64,000 bases of DNA from assembly GCA_964463485.1 (NCBI GenBank), contig CAYXDO010000045.1:1-64000 (forward strand). Reading direction: 5' to 3'. This stretch comes from CAYXDO01 sp964463485 (GTDB lineage Bacteria > Myxococcota > Kuafuiibacteriia > Kuafuiibacteriales > Kuafuiibacteriaceae). A program made the translations under genes and the position numbers. Shown here in pieces: positions 35,263 through 43,392 of the stretch (position 1 is the first letter of the stretch; each line of letters opens with the position of its first letter). The notes under the pieces were generated by a model. The model searched no databases. It saw only the letters and a program-made list of their open reading frames with translations, and was not told the DNA's origin.

Positions 35263-35281
35263 TTGACCTTAAATTTGTCAA
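35263..35281. promoter_or_regulatory. inverted repeat TTGAC-N9-GTCAA
   Basis: A perfect 5-bp palindrome around an AT-rich core (CTTAAATTT), unusual in this GC-rich window. It lies 34 bp before ATG 35315 and overlaps a -35-like TTGACC. Possible operator. The rest of 35105-35293 shows nothing else. Confidence 0.45.
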
Positions 35282-35314
35282 CCAAACCTACTCATGGCAC
35301 CGTTCGCTCCGGTC

Positions 35315-35947
35315 ATGCTCAAGAAAATACTCATCGCCCTCGCGGCCCTGTTCGTGGTCCTGCTCATCGCCATTGCGATGCAGCCAGCCTCTTTCGAGAT
35401 CAAACGCTCGCTGAAGATGCCGGTGGCTCCGGACGTCCCATTCGCCCTGATCAACGACTTCCACAACTGGGAGGCTTGGTCTCCGTGGGAGAAGCTCGAT
35501 CCGAACTTGAAACGGAGCTTCTCCGGGGCCCCTTCTGGCGAAGGCGCTGGGTATGGGTGGGTTGGCAACGACGACGTGGGCGAAGGAAGAATGACGATCA
35601 CCAAGAGCGTTCCGAGCAAGCTCATCGAGATCAAGCTCGAGTTCCTCAAACCGTTCGCGGCCACGAATCAGACGAGCTTCACGTTCGAGCCGGACGGCGA
35701 TTCGACGACGGTGAATTGGTCCATGAAGGGAAACAACGATTTCATGGGCAAGGCCTTCTCACTCTTCATGAACATGGACAAGATGGTCGGAGCTGACTTC
35801 GAAAAAGGCCTGACCAACTTGAAGGCGGCGTCGGAGAAGCAAGCCGCGGAGAAGACTGCCGAGGTGAAGACGGCGACGGTGGCCGCGCCCGCGACCCCCG
35901 ACCCTGCCGAGGGTCCGACGCCAGCGGACGCGCCAAAACAGCCCTGA
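35315..35947 (+). CDS. SRPBCC (START-like) family membrane-anchored protein
   Basis: A 210-residue protein with an N-terminal membrane helix (KKILIALAALFVVLLIAIAM) and an SRPBCC ligand-binding fold (about 30-170): FALINDFHNWEAWSPWEKLD, FTFEPDGDSTTVNWSMKG and FSLFMNMDKMVGADFEKGL are typical. The Ala/Pro/Glu-rich tail is probably disordered. The family binds hydrophobic ligands. ATG 35294 is an alternative start, but it leaves only 12 bases after the inverted repeat at 35263-35281, so the internal ATG is preferred. Confidence 0.82.
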   Translation: MLKKILIALAALFVVLLIAIAMQPASFEIKRSLKMPVAPDVPFALINDFHNWEAWSPWEKLDPNLKRSFSGAPSGEGAGYGWVGNDDVGEGRMTITKSVPSKLIEIKLEFLKPFAATNQTSFTFEPDGDSTTVNWSMKGNNDFMGKAFSLFMNMDKMVGADFEKGLTNLKAASEKQAAEKTAEVKTATVAAPATPDPAEGPTPADAPKQP

Positions 35948-35989
35948 CTCGGCCCGCCAGGGAACAGGTGCGGGAGCGGACGCGGAGAC

Positions 35990-37696
35990 TCATCGAAGCG
36001 CCTCTTCGAGCGCGTCACACACGTCGGTCCTCACTCCATGACCGCTCGTCGTGGGTTCGGCGAGCACGACGTGAGCGTCGGTCGAAGCGTCCCAGCGCGG
36101 CCAAGCAGGATCGTCGTCGCCGTTTGGGTCTCCGGTCGCTGCGAATCGAGACCAATATCGCATCATTCGCTGGGAAAGGGCGCGGTCCGCTGGCGTCGGT
36201 TGATATCCACCCGCGCCGTCGACCGAGCCGAACACGTAGAACAGCTCCAACCCGTGATACGCGCCGGCCAGCGACAGAACCGGAGCCGCCATGCGATCGA
36301 GGGACCAATCGAAATAGTATCGATAGGTGGGCGCGCTCGTGGTCGCGAGCGACTGCAAGAGGAGCCGTCCTGGACAGGTCCAACGAAAATCCGTCGTAAG
36401 TGCGACGAGCGCGGCGTGAGGGCTCGAATACTCGGACGGCGGGTACACGGCGATGGCAAGGTCGGCCTTGGATGGGGCCACGCCCGAACCCAGCAGGAAC
36501 GTTCGCGCGGCCGCCACGAACTGCGCCTCGGTCGAGACCTGCCCTGGCGGCGGGAGGAACATGTAGGTCTCGTCGGCGTTGGTACCGAGAGCAAAGGGTA
36601 CGTTGGCGTGGCGACCGGCGAGCATCGCGGCGCTCGGCGCCTCCGGAATCACGAATCCGTCGACGATCGGGTTGAAGTCGGAGAAAGTCAGTCCGCTCAC
36701 GCTCGGCGGAAGCGCTCGAAGGATCTCTTCGGGGCTCTTCTCGCGCATGCAATTCAACCGATCTGGCGCCGAGCACCCAAGCGCGTCGGCGAGGCGCTCG
36801 GTCGCGCTGGCGCCTTGTGACTTGCTCATTCCTGGGCAGCCGCCGCTCTCGACGAGGGCAGCGCTGAAAAGGTCCCGCGCGAGCGGAGACACGTACAAAA
36901 GACACGTGTTCACGCCGCCGGCAGACTCTCCAAAAATCATCACCCGGGACGGGTCGCCCCCGAGCGTTCCGATGTTCTCGCGGACCCAGCGGAGCGCCTG
37001 AATTTGATCCATCAGGCCCCAGTTGCCGGACGTTCCTTCTTGGGACTCTGCGTCCAACTCCGGGGCCGTCGCGTATCCAAGCGCCCCGAGGCGATAGTTG
37101 GTAGTGACCACGACGTTACCGCGGGACGCGAGCGCCCGTCCGTCATACAAGTGCTTGGTACCCGCGAGCACCGAGGTCGAGCCTTGGTTGTTGCCTCCAC
37201 CGTGAATGAAAAAAAGGACGGGGACGCTCGAGACACCCACGGGCGCCCAGACATTCAAGTGCAGACAGTCTTCGGATCCGACAACTCTGTCTCGAGCGTC
37301 GAGCTGCGGGCACTCCGGCCCAAACTCGGTGGCCGCGCGAACCGTCGACTCACAGGCGGGTGACTCAGGCGGCGCAAACCTCGACGAGCCCAGCGGCGGC
37401 CGAGCAAACGGGACCCCGAGAAAAGCGCGGACCGAATCCGTCACGGACCCTCGGAGAGTTGCGAAGGACGTTTGCCACTCGGTTTCGCCCGAGGCGGGAG
37501 GAAGGCTGCACTCCACGGCCGCGTCCTCGCTTCCGCCATCCACTCCTCCGGTGTCGACGGGGCCAGGGTCCCGTCCAGCATCGAGCGGATGAACATCCGA
37601 CCTGCCTGCATCCGAGCCAACTCCGCCCTCGGGCGCCAAGGTCGTCGTACATCCGAGTGTCAGGCCCAAGGCGAGCGAGCTCCAGATCGATCTCAT
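35990..37696 (-). CDS. type B carboxylesterase lipoprotein
   Basis: A 568-residue carboxylesterase with lipobox TLGC and a Gly/Asp/Val-rich spacer of about 45 residues before the catalytic domain. The family motifs are present: SEDCLHLNVW, FIHGGG oxyanion strand, nucleophile FGESAGG, the acid in TNADETYMF, and His in GAYHGLELFYVFG. It hydrolyses esters outside the cytoplasm. The ribosome site GGAGAGGG supports ATG 37696. The closest neighbour in kind is the lipoprotein esterase at 31593. Confidence 0.93.
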   Translation of the reverse strand: MRSIWSSLALGLTLGCTTTLAPEGGVGSDAGRSDVHPLDAGRDPGPVDTGGVDGGSEDAAVECSLPPASGETEWQTSFATLRGSVTDSVRAFLGVPFARPPLGSSRFAPPESPACESTVRAATEFGPECPQLDARDRVVGSEDCLHLNVWAPVGVSSVPVLFFIHGGGNNQGSTSVLAGTKHLYDGRALASRGNVVVTTNYRLGALGYATAPELDAESQEGTSGNWGLMDQIQALRWVRENIGTLGGDPSRVMIFGESAGGVNTCLLYVSPLARDLFSAALVESGGCPGMSKSQGASATERLADALGCSAPDRLNCMREKSPEEILRALPPSVSGLTFSDFNPIVDGFVIPEAPSAAMLAGRHANVPFALGTNADETYMFLPPPGQVSTEAQFVAAARTFLLGSGVAPSKADLAIAVYPPSEYSSPHAALVALTTDFRWTCPGRLLLQSLATTSAPTYRYYFDWSLDRMAAPVLSLAGAYHGLELFYVFGSVDGAGGYQPTPADRALSQRMMRYWSRFAATGDPNGDDDPAWPRWDASTDAHVVLAEPTTSGHGVRTDVCDALEEALR

Positions 37697-37740
37697 GCCC
37701 TCTCCAAACCCAGGGCCAGGAGGAAAGTTGCGCCCGTCGC

Positions 37741-38127
37741 TCAAGAGCCAAGTCGTTGTGCAAAGGTCACGACTTGGCCGTAACTGGTCCTCACGATGGT
37801 CTCACGCGCGCGATAGAAGGTCGTCCGCTCGGCGATGAGGACGTCCGCGCCCACCAGCGCCCGCTTGATGCCATCGAGGTCGTCGACCTCGAAATACAGC
37901 GGGGTGTGCTCGCGATACGGCTCTCCCGCAATCTTCGGATTGTCCACGCGGAGACTCGCCCGGCTCTGCATCATGAGCTCGACGCCGTCCTTGGCGAGGA
38001 TCACGAATCCGAGCCGCTCTCCTTCGAGGACCTCGATGGCGATCTCGAATCCGAGCAGGTCGACCCAGAAGCTCAGATGCGGCTCGATCTCTTCGACGAC
38101 GATGACGGGGGTGAGTTTCTTGAGCAC
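37741..38127 (-). CDS. VOC (glyoxalase/bleomycin resistance) superfamily protein
   Basis: A 128-residue protein with the paired beta-alpha-beta-beta-beta modules of the vicinal oxygen chelate fold: VIVVEEIEPHLSFWVDLLGF, then ERLGFVILAKDGVELMMQ, YFEVDDLDGIKRAL and SYGQVVTFAQ. A first-shell Glu and His ligand set is not fully evident, so metal use is uncertain. GTG start (MLKKLTP). Confidence 0.85.
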   Translation of the reverse strand: MLKKLTPVIVVEEIEPHLSFWVDLLGFEIAIEVLEGERLGFVILAKDGVELMMQSRASLRVDNPKIAGEPYREHTPLYFEVDDLDGIKRALVGADVLIAERTTFYRARETIVRTSYGQVVTFAQRLGS

Positions 38128-38181
38128 GGTCGATACTCTGGCGAAGAGCGCGCCAGATGTCGACGGCTTTCGAAGTCATCT

Positions 38182-38354
38182 CTAAGTATGGGTCCCCGCA
38201 AATCGTGACCACCGGAAAAACCACAGAGAGCACAGCGCCGAGGCCCACAGAGACCACAGATTCTTCGTGTCCTCGGTGTCTTCTCTCCGTGTCCTCTGCG
38301 TGGTTGCAGGCTTCTCAGGACGTGAGCTAAGTACGGATCCCCGTAGATCCGTGA
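38182..38354. repeat. dispersed CCACAGAG repeat element, copy B, flanked by direct repeats
   Basis: The core starts CGGAAAAACCACAGAGAGCA (38214), exactly as at 18261, and has an imperfect inverted end CTCTGCGTGGTT (38294-38305). It is bracketed by an imperfect direct repeat: CTAAGTATGGGTCCCCGCAA at 38182 and CTAAGTACGGATCCCCGTAG at 38327. No open reading frame of note. It fills the 230-bp gap between the VOC and DUF1501-type genes. Confidence 0.7.
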
Positions 38355-38358
38355 AGCC

Positions 38359-39720
38359 CTAGGCGAGCAGCGGTTTGATGGGTTCCGCGCGAAGATGCGA
38401 GTAGTCGAGCCCCGCCGACGCGAAGAGAGTCGCGAGTACATGCTTCGGGGACAAGGTCACGATCTCACCGCTCGAGAGCTTGTCCTCGGGCGCGGTCTCG
38501 AGGACGGCGCCGGTGGCGAGCTCTGCATACAGCGGCATCATGCCGACAGTCGCGCTTCGGCCGATGGTCCTGCCCCCTTTGATGCCGGCGCCCGCGAGCA
38601 AGCAGGAGCTCCCGAGGTGATGGTCCCTTCCGCGAAGATTGTTGAACATGGGCGTTCGACCGAACTCGCTGAACACGAGCACGGTCGTCTCGTCCAAGAG
38701 CGATCCACCGCGGGGGGACGGCGTGCCGGAGAGGTCGGTGAGTATGGCGGCGACGGTCTTCCATCCCCGCTCCTGGGCCGCTGGCTGGTCTTGGGCCCAA
38801 TTGGAGTGTGTATCGAGCCCGCGGGCAACGCGGACCGAGACACATTGCGCGAGTTCGGACTTGAGGGCTTGGGCGGCTGCAAATCCCAGCATCTCGGGTG
38901 AGTCGGTCTGCGCCGCGGCTTCTCCGCTAATCCCAAAGAGCTCGCGGAGGGCGACCATCTCGACGTCCTCGCGTCGAAGATCGAAGATCCGCGCGAGATC
39001 GGATTCAATGTAGGTTCGGGCGCGCTTCTGATTGGCGAGCAGCGAGCCCACGACGCCGTCGCGGTCCAAACGCTCGGACTCGCACCCCGCGCCATCGTCT
39101 TGGTATTTCTGAACGGCGGCGAGAATCTCGGGATCGACGGCAGCGAACGGAGTCAAGGCAGTGAGGAGGTCCTCGAGCCCATTCACCTCGAGGGGGGAGG
39201 CAAAGCCAGGAAGGTCACGGCTGTAGGACTCCACCGCCGCGGATAGGTACGGAATCGTGGAGCTCTCGCCTTGCTGAGCCACGATCTCCGCTCCGGTCGA
39301 CGAACCCACCGCTTGAAGGCCCCGTGGAAACCGGCCGGTGATGAAATAGCGACGGCCCACCTCGTGCGCCGCGGTGTCCATCCCGACTCCGTTCACCACC
39401 GAAATTCGATCCGCATGAGTAAGGAGCTCAGCAGGAACGATGGGGCCGAACGTGAGCTCCCCGCGGCGCTGGAGACCGCGGCGCTGATACTCGGCAGAGA
39501 GCTGTCCGTAGCCCGTCTCGATCCCGTGAGTGTCCGGGCGCGTCGTGGCCGGATCTCGCGGATCCAGGCTCAAGAGGGTGTCCCATCCGCCTTCCATGTA
39601 GGCGAACAAGAACTTACGATTCGGTACGGGGGCCGCGAAGCTCGGCAGCGACCTCGAGAGTACGAGCCCTCCGCCCGCCAGGGCCAGACCCTTGAGAAAG
39701 CCTCTTCGGTTCGTCAACAT
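38359..39720 (-). CDS. DUF1501-type Tat-exported protein
   Basis: A 453-residue protein with a twin-arginine signal (NRRGFLKGLALAGGGLVLSR). The body matches the DUF1501 family, related to alkaline phosphatase/sulfatase folds: YMEGGWDTLLSLDPRD near the start, VSVRVARGLDTHSNW, TTVLVFSEFGRTPMFN and DHHLGSSCLLAGAGIKGGR. The catalytic activity of the family is not established. It is the last gene of the operon from 43294, 12 bp after the small lipoprotein gene, whose partners also match families that accompany DUF1501 proteins in other bacteria. Confidence 0.9.
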   Translation of the reverse strand: MLTNRRGFLKGLALAGGGLVLSRSLPSFAAPVPNRKFLFAYMEGGWDTLLSLDPRDPATTRPDTHGIETGYGQLSAEYQRRGLQRRGELTFGPIVPAELLTHADRISVVNGVGMDTAAHEVGRRYFITGRFPRGLQAVGSSTGAEIVAQQGESSTIPYLSAAVESYSRDLPGFASPLEVNGLEDLLTALTPFAAVDPEILAAVQKYQDDGAGCESERLDRDGVVGSLLANQKRARTYIESDLARIFDLRREDVEMVALRELFGISGEAAAQTDSPEMLGFAAAQALKSELAQCVSVRVARGLDTHSNWAQDQPAAQERGWKTVAAILTDLSGTPSPRGGSLLDETTVLVFSEFGRTPMFNNLRGRDHHLGSSCLLAGAGIKGGRTIGRSATVGMMPLYAELATGAVLETAPEDKLSSGEIVTLSPKHVLATLFASAGLDYSHLRAEPIKPLLA

Positions 39721-39732
39721 CGGACCCTCCTC

Positions 39733-40395
39733 TCAGTAGACCAGGAATTCGGGTGAGGTGAACAGCGCGAGGCACACCGCCTCCATCCCGCCGCGCTCGC
39801 CCCGGGCCCCGCGGCGACCGCGCTCGTGGACATCTCTGAGTCGCGGGACGTATTCGTCGGCGGCAAGGCCCTCGATGCCCGTGAACCGAAGCAGCAGATA
39901 TCGTAGGTTCTCGTCGAGGTCGGAGTACCGAAACAACGCACGCTCCGATTCTGGACGGTTCAGATCGGCGTCGGAGAGATTCGTGCACACGATGGCGCCG
40001 AGGTCGACCATGAACTTCATGAACAGCGCAGACGGCTCGAGCGACTCCTCGGTCACGCGCCGATAATCCGGTCGCCCGAGAGTCAGCGCCAAACTGTCCG
40101 GCAGCTTCACGGTCCCTTCCGGGAGCTGCGCGATCGCCTCGAGCGATCGCTCGATCTGCTCGACACTCATGCGTCGGGACCCGCGCGAGCGTACGTCGAG
40201 TCCCACGGTGGGGTGCCCCGCGGGCAGGTCTGGGAGACTCGTCTCCGCGACCGGCACAACCTTGGGCTCGGCCCGAGTCACCTGATCGGCCGAGTCGGCC
40301 ACGCAGCCGAGCGCGAGGAGCGTCATGGACGTGACGAACTTTCGTAACAGAGTCTGGCGTTTGCCGTTCACGGAGAGTTTGATCGTCGAGCTCAT
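39733..40395 (-). CDS. small lipoprotein of the DUF1501 operon
   Basis: A 220-residue lipoprotein with signal peptide and lipobox ALGC. The folded part contains FMVDLGAIVCTNLSDADLNR and ends in MEAVCLALFTSPEFLVY. That ending resembles the C-terminus of DUF1549/DUF1553-type proteins that pair with DUF1501. ATG overlaps the upstream stop (ATGA). It may act as the missing C-terminal part of the DUF1549-like partner encoded just upstream. Confidence 0.72.
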   Translation of the reverse strand: MSSTIKLSVNGKRQTLLRKFVTSMTLLALGCVADSADQVTRAEPKVVPVAETSLPDLPAGHPTVGLDVRSRGSRRMSVEQIERSLEAIAQLPEGTVKLPDSLALTLGRPDYRRVTEESLEPSALFMKFMVDLGAIVCTNLSDADLNRPESERALFRYSDLDENLRYLLLRFTGIEGLAADEYVPRLRDVHERGRRGARGERGGMEAVCLALFTSPEFLVY

Positions 40396-42062
40396 GGCGC
40401 CCTCCCGTAGGCTGGATGGGTCACGATGGCCTTGACCAGCGCTCGGAGGCTCCGGCCATTGGCGTCGTAGGCCGCCAGGAGCGTCGGTTTGACCGTCCTC
40501 TCCTCGTCCGCGTCCATCGGGCGTCTCAAAAAGAGACTCCACATTCGTCGCACCGTACATTCGGCGAACGCTCCGGACTCGATCGCTTCGTCGGCGAGGC
40601 CTTTGGGCCCCTTCACGACGTGCTCGATCTCCTGCTCGTCGCGGAAGACATAGGCGTTGAGCCAACCGCGAAAAGCCTCTTCCTCCCCGACGGGATCGAC
40701 CTCGTAGAACCGAAAAATCCTGAAGAGCTTCTCGGCGTCGGGCGTGGGAAGAAACGCGCCTTCTATTCTGGGCGGAAACTCTCGTTCGTCGATGTGGCCA
40801 AATCCGTATTCGGCGAACCTGCCAAAATAGGACGCCATGGGTTCGAGTTGCTTGTGGCAGGCATCGCAGCCGCATCGGAGCGTCAGATCCTCGTGTTTGC
40901 TGCAAGGCTCCGACGGCGCGGGCAGCGGTCCGGCCGGAATGAAGCTCTGGCACTGAAACGCGTTGTGGAAGCGGTGAGCCCGGCCACGGTTGGACATGAA
41001 TCGGAGCAAGTAACCCGGCGTCGTGAGTACGCCGGCATGGCGTCCTTGGCGCTCCACAGGCACCCAAGTGTCGTCGGTGAAGGTCCGAGCTGGCGGGACA
41101 CTCGCCGTCGGATCGAGCGCGCCGTACATGTCGAACTCGGTCCGCGACATTTTGGTGAGGTAATGCGCGAGCGGGCCATCGTACTCCACGGTCTTCGTGG
41201 TGAGTACCTCGTCGTAAGGCCGATCATCGCGAACGACGCTCTCGATGATTCGCAATTCCTGATCGAGGAGCGATTTGATGACTCGCGCCTTTGTCTCGGG
41301 CGTGAAGCAGCGCTCGAGGTTGGGACCGCACCCGCAACCTGGCGCCAACAAGCTCAGCGGTCCGTCGCACGCGGCGTCCGCGCCCCGGAAGGGTACGTTG
41401 AGGCTGGCTGCGGTGGCGGCGACTCCGGAGCAATAAGGTTCTGCGAAGGGGTAGCGCTCTGCGGGCCCGGGGCACACGGGCGCCCGCTCCGCGGACAGCG
41501 CATCGAACCCGCACACCTTGACCGTCGTGCCGGGAGCCCAGTAGGGCTCGACCTCGACGTACCCTTCGACCTCCGCGACCTCCTCTCCGGCGACGAGCAG
41601 GGGCTGAGTCAGGAGGCGGCCCTCGGTGTCGAACTCGGCTGGCTCGTTCCTGCAAGGAACATAGGTCGCATTCCCCGTAGCGCGCACGAAGACCGAGCGA
41701 AGCGGGGACACCCAGAGCGGACCACCCTCCATCGGCAGTGGATAGAGCTCGTTGGCGTCCGAGGCCAGCTTGATCTCCTCGAGATTGGGCCACAGCAGCG
41801 ACTCATGATGACGTCGCATGACTTTGACGAACCCTTCCGACGACAGCATCCGATCGATCGTGGCCTCTGGAACCTCCGACTGACCTTGGAGTCGAGAGAT
41901 CTCGTCCCAGGCCGGTACCGTTCCGACCAGGTCGAGCGACAACCGACGCAGGAAGCGCTGAGGCTCGAGCGGAGAGGCTACGTCGCACACGGGCTCCTCG
42001 GCGCGAGCGGCTTGGCTCGCGAGGACCACCAAAAGGGTGAGCTCGAAGGAGAGTCGTTTCAT
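40392..42062 (-). CDS. exported DUF1549/DUF1588-like cytochrome-associated protein
   Basis: A 556-residue exported protein (signal KRLSFELTLLVVLASQAARA). RRLSLDLVGTVPAWDEISRL is the DUF1549 (PSCyt2-type) signature. A later FHNAFQCQSF segment and CGCDACHKQLEPMASYFGRF match the DUF1588-type region; the CDACH is a CxxCH c-type haem motif. It likely has a haem and works with the DUF1501 protein. ATGA overlaps connect it to both neighbours. There is no assigned biochemical role. Confidence 0.8.
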   Translation of the reverse strand: MKRLSFELTLLVVLASQAARAEEPVCDVASPLEPQRFLRRLSLDLVGTVPAWDEISRLQGQSEVPEATIDRMLSSEGFVKVMRRHHESLLWPNLEEIKLASDANELYPLPMEGGPLWVSPLRSVFVRATGNATYVPCRNEPAEFDTEGRLLTQPLLVAGEEVAEVEGYVEVEPYWAPGTTVKVCGFDALSAERAPVCPGPAERYPFAEPYCSGVAATAASLNVPFRGADAACDGPLSLLAPGCGCGPNLERCFTPETKARVIKSLLDQELRIIESVVRDDRPYDEVLTTKTVEYDGPLAHYLTKMSRTEFDMYGALDPTASVPPARTFTDDTWVPVERQGRHAGVLTTPGYLLRFMSNRGRAHRFHNAFQCQSFIPAGPLPAPSEPCSKHEDLTLRCGCDACHKQLEPMASYFGRFAEYGFGHIDEREFPPRIEGAFLPTPDAEKLFRIFRFYEVDPVGEEEAFRGWLNAYVFRDEQEIEHVVKGPKGLADEAIESGAFAECTVRRMWSLFLRRPMDADEERTVKPTLLAAYDANGRSLRALVKAIVTHPAYGRAP

Positions 42063-43294
42063 GGTCGCTTACCTCCGCGAATCCATCGCTCCAACACGGA
42101 CCAATCTCCTGGGGACAAGATGGGTTCCTTGCATCGTACACCGCCCTCGCAGCGCGGCATGTCACCGCTTCGAACTCGACGCAGCGCTTCGTCGGCGCGG
42201 GTGACAAAGACTTCGTAGTCCAGAAAGTCCTGAGTCTGGTTGGCGTGGCAGCGCACGCAGTGGGCACGAAGCAGCGAGGTCACCTCGTCGAAGGTGGCGA
42301 CCGGCCCTGCGCCCGTGCGAAGTCTGACCACTCCGTCGGGTGCCCGCACGAACAAGTCCCCGGCGAGGTCTACCGACATCCGGTCAGGACCGAGCTCGGT
42401 GGCGAGCCCAAGCTCGGTCCCAGGAGCCTTCACCGCGGCCACGACGTCGCCATCGATCGAATACAACTCGTCATCGCCGCGAACCCATGCAACTCCCGTG
42501 ACCGGATCGACGTCGAGCTCGTGAGTAGGTCCCAGCACGAACCAGGTCCAGCCGCTCGAGTCTCTTCGAATCACACCGTTCGAAGTGGCGGCGAGCACTG
42601 AGTAGGGGCCGGCGTCGAGGTCGTGAACCGTCGAGTCTTCGATCGGGGAAGCCTCTCCGCTGAGTTGCCCGGCCGACATTTGAAGAGCCACCAGGCCCTC
42701 GAGCGAAGACGAAACGAGTCCCATCGAGCCGGATCGAGTCACCGCGACGAAGTCGATGGGGCCACCCAACCCGATCTCGTATCGCGATACTTTGCCGTCT
42801 CGAATGACGAGCGCGCCGGTGGCCGTGGCCACCCAGATCCCCTCGAGCGGACCCTCGGCCGCCACGGCGAGATCAGTCCCTCCAGCGAGCTCGAAGGCGT
42901 CCTCGAGGTAGATCGGGCCCAGAGCGAGAATCGAGCGCGGGCTCAACACGTAGGCTCCGGTGGTCGCTGACGGAGCCACCGCGCGGGGCTCGACGGCCTC
43001 CGCTCCATGTTCGGCATACCGGAGTCGCGGCGCCCAGGCTCCACCGTCATAGACGAACGCGACGCGGTCACCGACCGCGATCGAGGCACCTTCGGCCGTG
43101 CGCCCGAAACGACGAACGTCCCCAAAGCCAAGCGCCTCGTCGCTCTCGACCTCACGCGTCCCTACGGGCGCATCGATCGTACGAAAGGCCTCGGGGTCCG
43201 ATGGCACCGACGTATCAGCGCTGCAGCCGAGCACGGCGGCCAAGCCGAGCGCCAACCAAGAGCGACCATAGGCGAGGACCTCGTTCGCATGCAC
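42059..43294 (-). CDS. lipoprotein with beta-propeller and c-type haem motif
   Basis: A 411-residue lipoprotein (signal ending AAVLGCSA). The body shows repeated strand-turn segments (YVLSPRSILALGPIY, GIWVATATGALVIRDGKVS, AATSNGVIRRDSSGWTWF) suggesting a propeller. The C-terminal SLLRAHCVRCHANQTQDF carries CxxCH, so it binds haem c. GTG 43294 is taken as start; the frame stays open to 43402. First gene of the operon to 38359. A -35-like TTGACC is on this strand at 43354-43349, with only a weak -10 (TTCCAT). Confidence 0.72.
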   Translation of the reverse strand: MHANEVLAYGRSWLALGLAAVLGCSADTSVPSDPEAFRTIDAPVGTREVESDEALGFGDVRRFGRTAEGASIAVGDRVAFVYDGGAWAPRLRYAEHGAEAVEPRAVAPSATTGAYVLSPRSILALGPIYLEDAFELAGGTDLAVAAEGPLEGIWVATATGALVIRDGKVSRYEIGLGGPIDFVAVTRSGSMGLVSSSLEGLVALQMSAGQLSGEASPIEDSTVHDLDAGPYSVLAATSNGVIRRDSSGWTWFVLGPTHELDVDPVTGVAWVRGDDELYSIDGDVVAAVKAPGTELGLATELGPDRMSVDLAGDLFVRAPDGVVRLRTGAGPVATFDEVTSLLRAHCVRCHANQTQDFLDYEVFVTRADEALRRVRSGDMPRCEGGVRCKEPILSPGDWSVLERWIRGGKRP

Positions 43295-43340
43295 AGCGCG
43301 GATCCTGACCGAGCGAACCGGTGAAATGGAAAGAAAATCT

Positions 43341-43364
43341 TTGCGCAGGGTCAACTCCGCGCAA
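43341..43364. promoter_or_regulatory. inverted repeat TTGCGC-N12-GCGCAA
   Basis: A perfect 6-bp inverted repeat in the divergent space between the DUF1501 operon and the 806-residue lipoprotein gene. It overlaps the -35-like TTGACC on the minus strand, so it could be a shared operator. No binding protein is known. Confidence 0.45.
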
Positions 43365-43392
43365 CGTCCGGTCCGTGGCATAGTGGTCTCGT

